Source of the DNA: Halolactibacillus alkaliphilus | Lineage (GTDB): Bacteria > Bacillota > Bacilli > Bacillales > Amphibacillaceae | DNA: 54,036 nt | Direction: 5' to 3' | Assembly: GCF_900115465.1 (NCBI RefSeq) | Contig: NZ_FOWN01000019.1 | Coordinates: 1 to 54,036 of the forward strand | Notes under the pieces: model-generated | The model's database searches: none | Told to the model about the DNA's origin: nothing | What the model saw: only the letters and a program-made list of their open reading frames with translations | Part shown: one piece after another, positions 40,247 to 49,490 of the stretch | How the letters are laid out: each line of letters begins with the position of its first letter | How positions within the stretch are numbered: the stretch's first letter is position 1 | Translations under genes and position numbers: made by a program

Positions 40247-41053
40247 ATGAAAAAATTGTTAGGTATTTTAATGTTAGGGTTGCTATTCACATTGGTTGCA
40301 TGCGCAGGAGATGATACGGCAACGGATTTAAATGGAGACAGCACTGATGAAGACTTTCATTTAGTTGAATCAGGTAAGTTAACTTTTGCGGCATCAGGTG
40401 AGTTTAAACCGTTTAGTTATATGGAAGGGACGGATATGGTCGGTTATGATATTGCTGTAGGCGAAGCGATTGCTGAGAAATTAGGACTTGAACCTAACCC
40501 GAAAAAGGCGGTATTTTCTGGTATTGTAACGGGTGTAAGTGAAGGACGATATGATATTGCTGTGGCTAGTCATACAATAACAGAAGAGCGTTTAGAGCAA
40601 GTCGATTTTACTGAACCTTATTATTATTCAGGTCCAGTTGTATGGGTACAGCCTGGCAGTGACATTGAAACAGAAGCAGATTTAGAAGGTTTAAAGATTG
40701 CGGTAGCGCGTGGGACAACTTATATTGCGATGGCAGAGGAATATACCGATGACATTCCTCAACTAGACAGTGATGTTGTTGCGTTACAATCTCTTGCTAA
40801 TGGGAATTACGATGCCGTTATAACTGATGATGTAACGGGTAATGCAGCGATTGATAATGGTCTTGAGATTGAAGAAGCTTTTTACTTGGGTGTCAGTGAA
40901 CAAGGCATTGCAGTAAGGAAAGATAACCCAGAATTAACTCAAGCAATTAATGCTGCTCTTGAGGAAATGAAAGCATCTGGTGAGTTAGAAGCACTCGCAC
41001 AAGAGTGGATTGGTGTAGATATAACAGTTGAGCCAGAAGATACGATCGAGTAA
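40247..41053 (+). CDS. Amino-acid ABC transporter, substrate-binding lipoprotein
   Basis: A 268-residue lipoprotein with lipobox LVAC (Cys near residue 20). A type II periplasmic-binding fold of the SBP_bac_3 family follows: LTFAASGEFKPFSY, GYDIAVGEAIAEKLGL, GVSEGRYDIAVASHTITEER, LEGLKIAVARGTTYIA and GISEQGIAVRKDN-like segments near the end. Family members bind polar amino acids such as glutamine, arginine or cystine. The wording of the N-terminal half is closest to cystine-type binding proteins, but this is not decisive. GGGAG precedes the ATG. A hairpin after the gene probably raises its level relative to the permease. Confidence 0.85.
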   Translation: MKKLLGILMLGLLFTLVACAGDDTATDLNGDSTDEDFHLVESGKLTFAASGEFKPFSYMEGTDMVGYDIAVGEAIAEKLGLEPNPKKAVFSGIVTGVSEGRYDIAVASHTITEERLEQVDFTEPYYYSGPVVWVQPGSDIETEADLEGLKIAVARGTTYIAMAEEYTDDIPQLDSDVVALQSLANGNYDAVITDDVTGNAAIDNGLEIEEAFYLGVSEQGIAVRKDNPELTQAINAALEEMKASGELEALAQEWIGVDITVEPEDTIE

Positions 41054-41054
41054 A

Positions 41055-41086
41055 GTGCCAAGGTCACGCATTTGCGTGACCGGCAT
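41055..41086 (+). terminator. Intercistronic hairpin in the amino-acid transporter operon
   Basis: GTGCC-AA-GGTCACGC pairs with GCGTGACC-GGCAT around ATTT, just after the binding-protein stop. It probably stabilises the upstream mRNA or terminates part of transcription. Confidence 0.7.
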
Positions 41087-41139
41087 TTGTTTTACATATC
41101 AATAATAAGGGCTTTTATTAGGGAGAAGGAGAGATTGAC

Positions 41140-41793
41140 TTGGGAGAGTTTTTTGATATATTCATCGGGAGTACTGATGTATTTTTTCAAGGGTTATGGT
41201 TAACATTAAGACTTTCTGTCGTATCATTACTCATTGCCATTGTGATTGGACTATTTTTTGCGATGCTAAAAATTTCACGCATTAAAATATTAGAAATAAT
41301 TGCGGACTTATACATTTGGGTTGTGCGAGGAACGCCACTGATCGTTCAAATTTTTATTTTATATTATGGTTTGGCAAGTATTTGGCTCATCCCTGAGTTC
41401 TGGGCAGCGAGTATTGGTTTAGCTTTTCACTCGGGTGCTTATATCGCAGAGATTATTCGTGGGTCGATTCAATCGATTGCCAAAGGACAAAATGAGGCCG
41501 CGCGTTCATTAGGAATGAACCGACGATTAACGATGCGTCGCATAGTCCTACCACAAGCATTTAGACGTGCAGTACCTGCTTTGGGTAACCAATTTATTAT
41601 AGGAATCAAAGATTCGTCATTGGCGTCATTTATTGGCTTACAAGAATTATTTGGCGTATCAAATACGATGGGGTCAAATTCATTTAATTACTTACCTTAC
41701 TTCTTTACAGTAGCCATTTATTATCTTGTCATTGTGTTAGTTCTAACAGTGGCCGTGAACCAATTAGAGAAAAAATTAGCGGTAAGTGATTAA
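41140..41793 (+). CDS. Amino-acid ABC transporter, permease
   Basis: A 217-residue HisM/GlnP-type permease that begins with TTG 41140 after AAGGAGAG. Three to five membrane segments are visible. The family signature [28 protein letters not shown] (the EAA loop that docks on the ATPase) is intact, as is [11 protein letters not shown] at the N-terminal side. It forms a homodimer channel with the ATPase encoded next. The ATPase gene starts 13 bases after its stop. Confidence 0.9.
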   Translation: MGEFFDIFIGSTDVFFQGLWLTLRLSVVSLLIAIVIGLFFAMLKISRIKILEIIADLYIWVVRGTPLIVQIFILYYGLASIWLIPEFWAASIGLAFHSGAYIAEIIRGSIQSIAKGQNEAARSLGMNRRLTMRRIVLPQAFRRAVPALGNQFIIGIKDSSLASFIGLQELFGVSNTMGSNSFNYLPYFFTVAIYYLVIVLVLTVAVNQLEKKLAVSD

Positions 41794-41806
41794 GGAGGAA
41801 AAGAAA

Positions 41807-42547
41807 ATGACAAAACCTAGAGAAATGATCCGTGTAGAGAAATTAAATAAATCATTTGGTGATTTACATGTGCTCTATGATATCGATCTAAAAGTTAATG
41901 AAAGTGATGTTGTGGTCTTAATCGGCGCGAGTGGGTCGGGAAAAAGTACGCTATTGAGATGCTTGAATTTTTTAGAGTTTAAAGATGATGGAAAAATCGT
42001 TATAGAAGGTGAGCAAGTTGAAGCAGCTACCCATGACTTAAACAAAGTGAGAGCGAAAGTTGGTATGGTTTTTCAGCACTTTAATTTATTCCCACATAAA
42101 ACGGTTTTAGGAAACGTCATAGAAGCCCCGATACAAGTAAAAGGGATGTCTAAAAAAGAGGCGGTTAAAGAAGGGAAGCGGCTACTAGATAAAGTGGGAC
42201 TTGGTGATAAGTATGATATTTATCCTTCCCGTTTATCAGGTGGACAAAAGCAACGGGTAGCGATAGCGCGCGCGCTTGCTATGCAACCTGACATTATGTT
42301 ATTTGATGAACCAACGTCAGCACTTGATCCAGAACTCGTTGGTGAGGTGCTTGAGACGATGAAAGAACTTGGAGAAGAGGGGATGACGATGGTTGTTGTC
42401 ACCCATGAAATGGGCTTTGCTCGTGAAGTAGGCGATTGGGTTGTTTATATGAATGAGGGGCGAATTGTAGAAGAGGGGCAACCAGATCACATATTTGATC
42501 ATCCAAAAGAAGAGCGAACAAAAGCGTTTCTTAATTCAATTTTATAA
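41807..42547 (+). CDS. Amino-acid ABC transporter, ATP-binding protein
   Basis: A 246-residue GlnQ/HisP-type ATPase. The start chosen is ATG 41807, after AAGGAGG; an in-frame start at 41786 overlaps the permease end. Walker [10 protein letters not shown]-loop [14 protein letters not shown], signature LSGGQKQR, Walker [13 protein letters not shown] and the switch His in VVVTHEMGF are all intact. It energises uptake through the permease. A strong terminator closes the three-gene operon. Confidence 0.92.
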   Translation: MTKPREMIRVEKLNKSFGDLHVLYDIDLKVNESDVVVLIGASGSGKSTLLRCLNFLEFKDDGKIVIEGEQVEAATHDLNKVRAKVGMVFQHFNLFPHKTVLGNVIEAPIQVKGMSKKEAVKEGKRLLDKVGLGDKYDIYPSRLSGGQKQRVAIARALAMQPDIMLFDEPTSALDPELVGEVLETMKELGEEGMTMVVVTHEMGFAREVGDWVVYMNEGRIVEEGQPDHIFDHPKEERTKAFLNSIL

Positions 42548-42562
42548 TCCTTCTATTGTTTC

Positions 42563-42598
42563 AAAAAGCGTAAGGACAATTTGTCTTTACGCTTTTTT
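42563..42598 (+). terminator. Terminator of the amino-acid transporter operon
   Basis: AAAAAGCGTAAGGACA pairs with TGTCTTTACGCTTTTT, followed by Ts. Strong intrinsic terminator. Confidence 0.88.
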
Positions 42599-42611
42599 GA
42601 TGAGGGCCAGG

Positions 42612-42684
42612 CAGCTTACACGTGGCTTTCATTGTCAGTCGCCTATCTTATGTGTAAGGCTGGAAGTGTCCGGGTGATTTTTTT
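42612..42684 (+). other. Structured intergenic stretch ending in a T tract
   Basis: CAGCTTACAC (42612-42621) pairs with GTGTAAGGCTG (42652-42662) across one bulge, around a 30-base loop. CCGGGTGA and seven Ts (42678-42684) follow. It could be a second terminator or part of a small RNA. The remaining bases to 42797 show no gene. Confidence 0.35.
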
Positions 42685-42797
42685 AAAACATCATATGAAG
42701 GTGTGTATTTTTTACGTGATGGCGATATTACTTCTGATATGTTAAACTTTAGATTGTTCTAAGTATCGATGAATAGGCTATTATAAGGTGGATGAGT

Positions 42798-43535
42798 ATG
42801 ACATATATAACGTATGATAAACTAATGGATAAAATAAACCGCTTAAGTCAACAATATGCAATTGATGAAGCACTTTTTTATCAGATTGTTGAACATTGGG
42901 ATGAACAAGACGTTCCTGTTGAGAAAAAGTTAACAGAATCTTTTAAAGGGCTGTTAAATCAAGTCAGTGCTGAGATGGACAAAATGGACAACGTGATGGA
43001 ACAAAAGCCGACGTGTTTTATGGGGTGTGCTTTTTGTTGTTACTTCCCAATTATTGTAACAGGACTTGAAGCTAAGTTAATTAAACATGCGATTGAACAA
43101 TTCCCTGACAAAAGACGATTAGCTATCTTCAGACACTTAGTTGAATATCAGGAAAGGCATAGGATGACTTTGGCTAAAGCGCGATCAATTGATTTTAAAG
43201 AAGATGCTGATTTTAAACGTAAGTATCGCTCGCTGGATTTACCATGTCCCTTACTCGATTTAAAAACGAACAGCTGCATAGCGTATGAAGTAAGGCCAAT
43301 TCCTTGTCGAACGTATGTAAATTATCTTGATCCTCTCCTGTGTGAAGAGAACAGAATGCCTAAAGAAACCGTCAGCTTTGAATTTCTTTATGGCCCGTAT
43401 TTTGAGGCGTTGAACGATTTTGTTCAGTGGTTATATGAAGATGGGGATACAGGGATCATAGATTACCCAGAAGATTTATTTAGTGAAGATTATTTGATTA
43501 ATTGGTTAGATATAACAAAAGCGTCTGAGGCATAA
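42798..43535 (+). CDS. YkgJ family cysteine-cluster protein
   Basis: A 245-residue protein. ATG 42798 is chosen since AAGGTGG is then properly spaced; ATG 42792 is too close. The Cys cluster typical of YkgJ/CxxCxxCC proteins is present: CFMGCAFCCYF near residues 75-85, and CPLLDLKTNSCIAYEVRPIPCRTY near residues 155-178. It probably binds zinc or an iron-sulfur cluster. No known reaction is assigned to this family. The C-terminal third is acidic. It ends inside a hairpin terminator that overlaps its last codons. Confidence 0.85.
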   Translation: MTYITYDKLMDKINRLSQQYAIDEALFYQIVEHWDEQDVPVEKKLTESFKGLLNQVSAEMDKMDNVMEQKPTCFMGCAFCCYFPIIVTGLEAKLIKHAIEQFPDKRRLAIFRHLVEYQERHRMTLAKARSIDFKEDADFKRKYRSLDLPCPLLDLKTNSCIAYEVRPIPCRTYVNYLDPLLCEENRMPKETVSFEFLYGPYFEALNDFVQWLYEDGDTGIIDYPEDLFSEDYLINWLDITKASEA

Positions 43536-43550
43536 TCTCAGACGCTTTTT
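43518..43550 (+). terminator. Terminator between convergent YkgJ-type and ktrB genes
   Basis: AAAGCGTCTGAG pairs with CTCAGACGCTTT, followed by TT. Its first arm codes the last residues of the YkgJ-type protein. An A run upstream lets it act on the minus strand as well. Confidence 0.85.
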
Positions 43551-43576
43551 CTATAGATGTTATATGAAATGCATAA

Positions 43577-44908
43577 TCATCCAGTGAAAATCTCACCCTT
43601 AGGATAAGAAATGTGTGGTGGCTTTGAACGTGCGAGTGAGAAGGCGATGGTAAGAGGGCCAACTCGTCCAATAAACATAAGAAACATGATAATTGGTTTT
43701 CCAATCGATGAGAGTTGATCAGTAATCCCAACAGATAGTCCAACAGTGCCAAAGGCAGAAAAAGCCTCAAAAACAACGGCCATCATTGGTAAGTCCTCAG
43801 TAACCGAAAGCATAAATATAGCGACAAAGACAATAAAGAAACTAATAACGATAATTGAGAGCGAACGAATCACCACCTCGGTTTCAATGCGTTGTCTAAA
43901 AGCAAATACTTGATTACGCCCGCGAAGATAAGCGAAAACTGCTAATATAATGATGATAAGTGTTGTAACTTTAATGCCTGAAGCGGTTGACGCACTACCT
44001 GCTCCAATAAACATCAGGAAAATTGTTAACATTAGTGTACTATTGTTCATATCACCATAATCTAACGAGTTAAATCCAGCCGTTCTAGGTGTAAGCCCTT
44101 GAAAAAAGCTACCCCATAGTTGTTCGTTTAGAGGCATTGCACCAATAGTATGTGGATTATTCATTTCTAAAATAAAAAAGCTGAGTATCGCAAAAATATT
44201 AATCAGAAATGTGCCAATCAACATAATTTTTGTATGGAGGGTCCATGTACGCCATTTTTTTTTATGCATTAACTCATAAATAACGGTAAAACCAATCCCG
44301 CCTGAAACAAAAAGTAATGTGATGACAATGTTGATCAATGGGTCAGCGGCGTATTGAGATAAACTGTCGTTAAATAGACTGAACCCTGCATTATTAAATG
44401 AAGAGACGGCATGAAATAAGCTGATAAAAAGCCCTTTGCTTATACCGTATTCTGGAATCCACCGAATACTAAGCAGAGCTGTAGCTATCAGCTCCATAGA
44501 AATGGCAAAGTAAAATAAAGACCGAATAAGTCGAACTATTCCGCCCATAGAGTTTTGATTCAATGCTTCTTGCATGAGTATACGCTCTTTTAATCGAATC
44601 TTTTTTCCTAAAAATAAAATACTCATTACGGCAAATGTTAAAAAACCTAGACCACCTATTTGTATGAGAATCATTAAAATAGTTTGCCCAAATGTTGTAA
44701 ATGCAGTTCCAGTATCAACGACAATGAGACCAGTAACTGTTACCGCAGATGTTGCTGTGAAAAATGCGTCTAACCACGATAAAGGTACTGTTCGACTTAT
44801 TGGTAACATCAACAATACTGTACCAAGTGTAATAATAGTGATAAAGCCGAATGCCAGTATTTGTGGTGGTGAGAGAGGTTTATCTCTTAGTTTTAAGCGT
44901 AAATTCAT
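43577..44908 (-). CDS. ktrB: Potassium uptake channel subunit, TrkH/KtrB family
   Basis: A 443-residue membrane protein with eight core membrane helices and four re-entrant pore loops of the SKT superfamily. The start is ATG 44908 (MNLRLKLR) after AAGGTGG; the longer frame starting at 44962 is not preferred. The selectivity Gly residues are seen at TSAVTVTGLIV, SSFNNAGFSLF, TPRTAGFNSL and SAFGTVGLSVG. With the RCK protein encoded upstream it forms a Na+-dependent K+ uptake complex, important in osmotic and alkaline stress. It overlaps ktrA by 29 bases. The close relatives are KtrB and KtrD; the adjacent RCK gene favours KtrB. Confidence 0.88.
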   Translation of the reverse strand: MNLRLKLRDKPLSPPQILAFGFITIITLGTVLLMLPISRTVPLSWLDAFFTATSAVTVTGLIVVDTGTAFTTFGQTILMILIQIGGLGFLTFAVMSILFLGKKIRLKERILMQEALNQNSMGGIVRLIRSLFYFAISMELIATALLSIRWIPEYGISKGLFISLFHAVSSFNNAGFSLFNDSLSQYAADPLINIVITLLFVSGGIGFTVIYELMHKKKWRTWTLHTKIMLIGTFLINIFAILSFFILEMNNPHTIGAMPLNEQLWGSFFQGLTPRTAGFNSLDYGDMNNSTLMLTIFLMFIGAGSASTASGIKVTTLIIIILAVFAYLRGRNQVFAFRQRIETEVVIRSLSIIVISFFIVFVAIFMLSVTEDLPMMAVVFEAFSAFGTVGLSVGITDQLSSIGKPIIMFLMFIGRVGPLTIAFSLARSKPPHISYPKGEIFTG

Positions 44909-45569
44909 CGTAAACTTCCACCTTTTTAAATTTTTGAATCTCTTTGTTGCGTCCCAATACAATCAGCACGTCTTTTGGTTCAATAAGATAATGAGGGCTA
45001 GGGTTTATATCAACTTGTCCTTCATGTCTTATACCTATTAATGATAATCCGTAGAGTCCACGCAAATCTATATTCTCAATTGAGCGATTAAATAATTGTT
45101 TGGATACTTTAATTTCAACAATACTATAGTCATCAGAAAGTTCAATAAAATCCATGATATGGTTATTCAATAATTGATTGACTAAGCGTTTGGCAATGTC
45201 TTTTTCTGGTTGAATAATATAATCAGCACCAATTCTACTCAGTATTTTTGAATGGTTTTTATTAATTGCTTTTACCCAGACGTTCTTAACGCCCATATCT
45301 TTTAATATAAGTGTCGTGAGAATACTTGCCTGGATATCTTCTCCAATTGCGACGATGACATAATCAAAATTGGTTAAGCCTAGTCTCTTTAAAACGTTTT
45401 CTTCTGTTGTATCAGCAACAACGGCATGTGTTGCAATAGCTTGATAGTCACTTACTAACCGTTCTTTCTTATCGATCACAAGTACATCGTGCCCTTGTTG
45501 AATTAACGTATCAGTGACACCTCTGCCAAATTGGCCTAAACCGATGACTGCTAATTGACGTTTAGCCAC
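44880..45569 (-). CDS. ktrA: Cytoplasmic regulatory RCK subunit of the K+ channel, KtrA-like
   Basis: A 229-residue RCK protein. The start is GTG 45569 (VAKRQLAVIGLG) after AAGGGGGG; a longer in-frame start at 45593 is unlikely. An N-terminal Rossmann fold binds ATP/ADP or NAD(H) (VIGLGQFG, GHDVLVIDK, VVADTTEE), followed by a TrkA-C domain (about 140-222), which in KtrA binds c-di-AMP. It forms the octameric ring under the channel. The start lies close to the terminator of the chemoreceptor gene, with a promoter between. Confidence 0.85.
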   Translation of the reverse strand: MAKRQLAVIGLGQFGRGVTDTLIQQGHDVLVIDKKERLVSDYQAIATHAVVADTTEENVLKRLGLTNFDYVIVAIGEDIQASILTTLILKDMGVKNVWVKAINKNHSKILSRIGADYIIQPEKDIAKRLVNQLLNNHIMDFIELSDDYSIVEIKVSKQLFNRSIENIDLRGLYGLSLIGIRHEGQVDINPSPHYLIEPKDVLIVLGRNKEIQKFKKVEVYDEFTLKTKR

Positions 45570-45630
45570 GTGATGCCCCCCTTTTTTATACAAAATACTG
45601 TGAAATTATTAATAGCTCTTTACTTTAGCT

Positions 45631-45659
45631 AACATACGTTAATTATAGATTATTGTCAA
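45631..45659 (-). promoter_or_regulatory. Candidate promoter of ktrAB
   Basis: On the minus strand TTGACA (45654-45659) is followed after 17 bases by TATGTT (45631-45636). The -35 box is perfect. No c-di-AMP riboswitch motif is visible in the short leader. Confidence 0.5.
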
Positions 45660-45662
45660 TAT

Positions 45663-45687
45663 AAAAACCGGTTCAAATAGAACCGGT
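45663..45687 (-). terminator. Terminator of the chemoreceptor gene
   Basis: On the minus strand ACCGGTTC pairs with GAACCGGT around TATTT, followed by TTTTAT. It lies between the chemoreceptor and ktrA. Confidence 0.8.
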
Positions 45688-45735
45688 GGGTTGAAAAAAA
45701 GAGAGGCAATAATTTAATAATAGAGTTGCGAAGTT

Positions 45736-47025
45736 TTATAGCGCTGGTTTGATTTTTTTGATTAATTGAACAACGTACTGTGAGTCCTTCTCAATCTGGA
45801 CTAAACTTAACTCAGCTTCTGCCGTTCGACTATTATTAAAGTGATTTATGGCAAGCTTTGCTTGGTCATGAATGCGCTTATGTGGTGCTTGGATGTCTTG
45901 TTTAAGGACACGACACTTATCGGTATCTGGTAAAATTGCTAACCATCTTCCTAGACGACACTCTTTTTCCGTTCCAACTTGTTGTACATCTAAATCAACA
46001 TAACCTAAAATCATGTTATAGACGTTCCATTTCCACATGAGGTGATCCGCGATAGAAATATCGGCTTTTGTCTTATTGTTCAAGTCGTATGCGTGTTCTA
46101 ACATGTTTTTTCTTATGGTGTTAAGTTGATCTGAAATAGTATAGAAAACCTGTCCGGTTCGTTCTGTTTTTGATTCAATTTCACGACTAAATTCATTAAT
46201 TTGCTGGAGGTGTGCGGCCATTTGTTCTGTTGTGGCAGATTGTTCTTCGACGTTGGCGCTCACTTCTGTAAAGGAATGATTTAACTCATCAAAAGCTGTT
46301 TTTATACCTTCTAACTGATCAAATGCTTCACGCATTTGAATGTTAGCATGTGTCAGTTGAGCGACGATATCATCAACTTTGTCATTTGTTTGATCGATTT
46401 TCTTCGTTAGTTCAGCAACGATGGATTCAATGTGTCCGACTTGAACTTTTGTTGAGTCGGCAAGCTTTTTGATTTCATTGGCAACGACTGAAAAACCTTT
46501 GCCGTGTTCGCCAGCACGTGCGGCTTCAATAGATGAGTTTAAAGCAAGTAAATTTGTTTGCTCGGCAACCCCTTTAATCACATCGACCATTTCCTTGATG
46601 CGTTCGGCTTCATGGATGACTTCAGACATATCAGATTTGATTTCTTTAACCCGATTGACGTCCTTGTTCATGCGATTGAATGTATCGCGAGCAACGGTTA
46701 AGTTAGTTACGGCATTTGTTTGAGCTGTTCCAGCTTTTTCAGCTGAGTACTGTGTTTGGCGTGAGATCTCCTCCGTCGTTGAGGCGAGCTCTTCACTCCC
46801 GCTGGCCACGCTCTCTATAAGGTTCGCTTGTTCACGTACACTTAAGATCATGGCCTTTATGTAGTCCAAACTTGTCATATCGATTAAAAGGTTGTTTATA
46901 GATGTTAAAGTTAATTCTAAATCGTGCTTCTTTTCTGATAATTCAGTTGTGAGGTTTTCAACAATAGCCGCTCCCTCATTCATTTGATTACTATTAATTT
47001 CTGGTTTTTCTTTACGTTTAAACAT
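45736..47025 (-). CDS. Soluble methyl-accepting chemotaxis protein with CZB domain
   Basis: A 429-residue cytoplasmic chemoreceptor. No membrane segment is present. Residues about 20-300 are the long coiled-coil signalling domain, with the CheA/CheW-binding tip [35 protein letters not shown] intact as a motif (only its central part is quoted in family descriptions). The C-terminal part (about 315-425) is a chemoreceptor zinc-binding (CZB) domain: [22 protein letters not shown] and [12 protein letters not shown] hold the His-Cys zinc set. It probably senses zinc or zinc-linked redox state. GGGGAGTG precedes the ATG. A sigma-D-like promoter lies upstream. Confidence 0.9.
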   Translation of the reverse strand: MFKRKEKPEINSNQMNEGAAIVENLTTELSEKKHDLELTLTSINNLLIDMTSLDYIKAMILSVREQANLIESVASGSEELASTTEEISRQTQYSAEKAGTAQTNAVTNLTVARDTFNRMNKDVNRVKEIKSDMSEVIHEAERIKEMVDVIKGVAEQTNLLALNSSIEAARAGEHGKGFSVVANEIKKLADSTKVQVGHIESIVAELTKKIDQTNDKVDDIVAQLTHANIQMREAFDQLEGIKTAFDELNHSFTEVSANVEEQSATTEQMAAHLQQINEFSREIESKTERTGQVFYTISDQLNTIRKNMLEHAYDLNNKTKADISIADHLMWKWNVYNMILGYVDLDVQQVGTEKECRLGRWLAILPDTDKCRVLKQDIQAPHKRIHDQAKLAINHFNNSRTAEAELSLVQIEKDSQYVVQLIKKIKPAL

Positions 47026-47062
47026 GCTGCTTCACTCCCCAGTCAATATACTTACACATATA

Positions 47063-47088
47063 ATATCGGTCAATAATATCTAAATTAA
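47063..47088 (-). promoter_or_regulatory. Sigma-D (motility)-like promoter of the chemoreceptor
   Basis: On the minus strand ACCGATAT (47063-47070) closely resembles the sigma-D -10 element GCCGATAT. TTAA (47085-47088) lies 14 bases upstream, in place of TAAA. The product is a chemotaxis protein, so sigma-D control would be expected. Confidence 0.55.
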
Positions 47089-47258
47089 AGTGCTATATAA
47101 CAACAATGTAAAAATATAATTTTCTATTTTTGTTAATCAATTAAGCGGCTTGGATATTAATGCAGCTTCCTGTTATATAACTATCGAAGGCGGCTGTTTG
47201 ACGTTAGTAAACTGTGGTAAGATGTAGAAAGAAAAATAGATTTGAGGGGATGAGTAAG

Positions 47259-48533
47259 ATGAAAAAGTATCTTTTGCTATTATTAATGACGCTATTTGTC
47301 TTGGTCGGGTGTGGGTCGTCGATTCACGAATCTGTTGAGGATGGTGACGTTGGTGTTCCAACAGAAGGACAACAGACAGAAGATGTAAAACAAACAACAT
47401 CTCCTGACGCTTCGTCTCTAGATGAAACAGCAACAGGGAAAAGTGAAACAAATGAAAAAGCGCCAAGTGCTTCTAAAACGGATGACATGCGCGTGCATTT
47501 TATTGATGTGGGGCAAGGCGACGGTATATTGATTGAAACTGTTGCTGGGAACGTTTTAGTTGATGCTGGAAATTGGAACGGTCGTCAAGTTCTTGATTAC
47601 CTTCATCAACAGCAAATAACACATTTAGATTTAGTTATTGCAACGCATCCAGATGCGGACCATATTGGACAGTTACCGCTAATATTAAATCAATTAACGG
47701 TGGATGAGATATGGATGAATGGTGTCGAGTCAACGTCTAAGACGTTTGAAAACACGCTCAATATCATTGATGAAAAAAACATCATCTACTATGAACCAGA
47801 AGTCGGTGATGGTATTGACTTTGGTGACGTAGCCATTGACGTATTAGGACCTATTACCAAAACAGGGGATGCTAACCGAGATTCTATCGTTGTTAAAGTA
47901 ACGCATGGTTCTAATGCGCTCTTATTAACGGGTGATGCTGGAGTGAAAGAAGAACAAGCGTTGATCACACGTTTTGGTCGTGAATTAGAGAGTGATATAT
48001 TAAAGCTCGGTCACCATGGATCAAACACGTCAACGTCTCAAGCTTTCTTAAACGCGGTCAAACCATCGATTGCGATTGTATCAGCCAGTGCCAATAACAG
48101 TTATGGCCATCCGCATGCGGACGTTTTAGCGCGAGTTATTCAAGCGACAATTAATGTCTACCAAACGAGTAAGCACGGGGATATTGTCTTTCAATCAGAT
48201 GGTGAAGTCATCAAGCTTATAAAGGCGAAAGATTACACAACACGTCCAGAAATTGAAAAAGAGCCAGAGCTAAAGGAAGAAGCATCCGCAAAAGCAGAAG
48301 AACTAGAAACAGCGAAACAACCCGTGTCAAAAGACGCTCTAGAAGGCTGTGTTGATATTAACGATGCCTCAAAAGAAGAGTTAATGACGATTATTCATAT
48401 AGGTGACGTTAGAGCAGACGAATTAATCAGATTACGCCCCTTTTCATCCGTTGATGGCTTAACACGTATTAACGGTATTGGTAGTGGTCGACTAAAGGAT
48501 ATTAAAGCTGAAAATAAAGCATGTGTGAGGTGA
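47259..48533 (+). CDS. ComEC-like MBL lipoprotein fused to a ComEA-type helix-hairpin-helix
   Basis: A 424-residue lipoprotein. ATG 47259 follows GAGGGG at good spacing. The lipobox LVGC puts the lipid anchor near residue 18; a Ser/Thr/Glu linker (about 20-80) follows. Residues about 88-330 form an MBL domain of the ComEC/Rec2 C-terminal type: MRVHFIDVGQGDG, THPDADHIG (metal motif) and LKLGHHGSNTS. Residues about 360-424 hold a ComEA-type DNA-binding helix-hairpin-helix (VDINDASKEELMTI, RINGIGSGRL). This is a surface nuclease or nucleotidase rather than a DNA pore. It is followed by DUF3006, a typical partner. Natural competence is not shown. Confidence 0.85.
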   Translation: MKKYLLLLLMTLFVLVGCGSSIHESVEDGDVGVPTEGQQTEDVKQTTSPDASSLDETATGKSETNEKAPSASKTDDMRVHFIDVGQGDGILIETVAGNVLVDAGNWNGRQVLDYLHQQQITHLDLVIATHPDADHIGQLPLILNQLTVDEIWMNGVESTSKTFENTLNIIDEKNIIYYEPEVGDGIDFGDVAIDVLGPITKTGDANRDSIVVKVTHGSNALLLTGDAGVKEEQALITRFGRELESDILKLGHHGSNTSTSQAFLNAVKPSIAIVSASANNSYGHPHADVLARVIQATINVYQTSKHGDIVFQSDGEVIKLIKAKDYTTRPEIEKEPELKEEASAKAEELETAKQPVSKDALEGCVDINDASKEELMTIIHIGDVRADELIRLRPFSSVDGLTRINGIGSGRLKDIKAENKACVR

Positions 48534-48539
48534 ATAGGC

Positions 48540-48809
48540 ATGAAAACGATAGCTGTGATTGACCGAATGAGTGACCAACAAACGGCGGTAATACTTGTTG
48601 AAACGCTCGGAAAAGAATTTGTTGTTAAACAGGCGCAGTTGCCTGAGGGTGTAAACGTACATGATTATATAGATGTAGAAGTTATTCATAACAGTTTAAC
48701 GATCCTTGGGAAGAATGAATTAAAGACAAAGGAACAAAAAGTGAAAATTAAAGATAAATTGGCTGTGTTAAGAGCAAAGAATAATCATATTAGTCGGAGG
48801 CGACGCTAG
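48540..48809 (+). CDS. DUF3006 protein
   Basis: An 89-residue DUF3006 protein (KTIAVIDRMSDQQTAVILVE). The first 60 residues form a small beta domain; the rest is basic (LRAKNNHISRRRR). Genes of this family lie beside ComEC-like MBL genes in many Firmicutes, as here (six-base gap). Its role is unknown; it may modulate or bind the MBL protein or nucleic acid. It is immediately followed by the CPBP gene. Confidence 0.85.
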   Translation: MKTIAVIDRMSDQQTAVILVETLGKEFVVKQAQLPEGVNVHDYIDVEVIHNSLTILGKNELKTKEQKVKIKDKLAVLRAKNNHISRRRR

Positions 48810-49490
48810 ATGATTGCTAACGAGATTAAAAAGCGCGTGCTTATTGCACTGTTAATTATCTTGCCGATACTAATGGCGCCGGTAGATTTATTTTTAGCCC
48901 CAAATTACTGGGTTAAATCGCTGGTTAAATGTATATTATTCATTGGTCTCCCATTAATATTAAATAACCATTATCAATGGGTGAGTATTAAATCGATGTT
49001 GACAGTAACAAAAAAACAACTATCTCTAATAGCCCTGGTAATGATCGCTACTTATGGCACAATTATTTTTGGCTATCAATTGCTAGAGCGTTGGTTTGAT
49101 TTCTCGATGATTACCGTCCAATTAGAATCATCGATGGCTATTACGAAAAACAATTTTTGGTTTGTGTTTTTTTACATTCCATTAGTGAATGCGCTAGTAG
49201 AAGAATGGTTTTTTAGAGGATTTGGCTTTCTTACATTAAAAAAATTTTTTTCAAGACGTTGGAGCTATTTTTTAAGCGCTATTATATTCAGTCTGTATCA
49301 TGTGGCGATTATGGCTCATTGGTTTTCGCCCTTGTTATTTACCTTATTAGTTATAGGGTTAATTGGCGTAGGGCTGTTTTTTAATTATATTAATGAAAAA
49401 ACAGGGACATTTTTAACCTCTTATATGGTTCATGCCGGGGCGAATTTTGCCATTAATACAATTGGCCTGTACCTGTTTGGTATGATCTAA
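48810..49490 (+). CDS. CPBP family intramembrane metalloprotease
   Basis: A 226-residue membrane protein with about seven hydrophobic segments. Family motifs are intact: EEWFFRGFGF (EExxxR), SLYHVAIM (FxxxH-type) and a final HAGANFAINT (HxxxN). CPBP (Abi) proteins are site-2-protease-like or CAAX-protease-like enzymes, sometimes for bacteriocin immunity or processing. The ATG at 48810 directly follows the stop of the DUF3006 gene. GTCGGAGG is the ribosome binding site. The stop overlaps the ATG of a truncated small gene (TAATG). Confidence 0.85.
   Translation: MIANEIKKRVLIALLIILPILMAPVDLFLAPNYWVKSLVKCILFIGLPLILNNHYQWVSIKSMLTVTKKQLSLIALVMIATYGTIIFGYQLLERWFDFSMITVQLESSMAITKNNFWFVFFYIPLVNALVEEWFFRGFGFLTLKKFFSRRWSYFLSAIIFSLYHVAIMAHWFSPLLFTLLVIGLIGVGLFFNYINEKTGTFLTSYMVHAGANFAINTIGLYLFGMI

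Noticed and set aside
44574-45041. 155-codon plus-strand frame inside ktrB/ktrA
   Set aside because: It is antisense to two well-supported genes and has no family resemblance.
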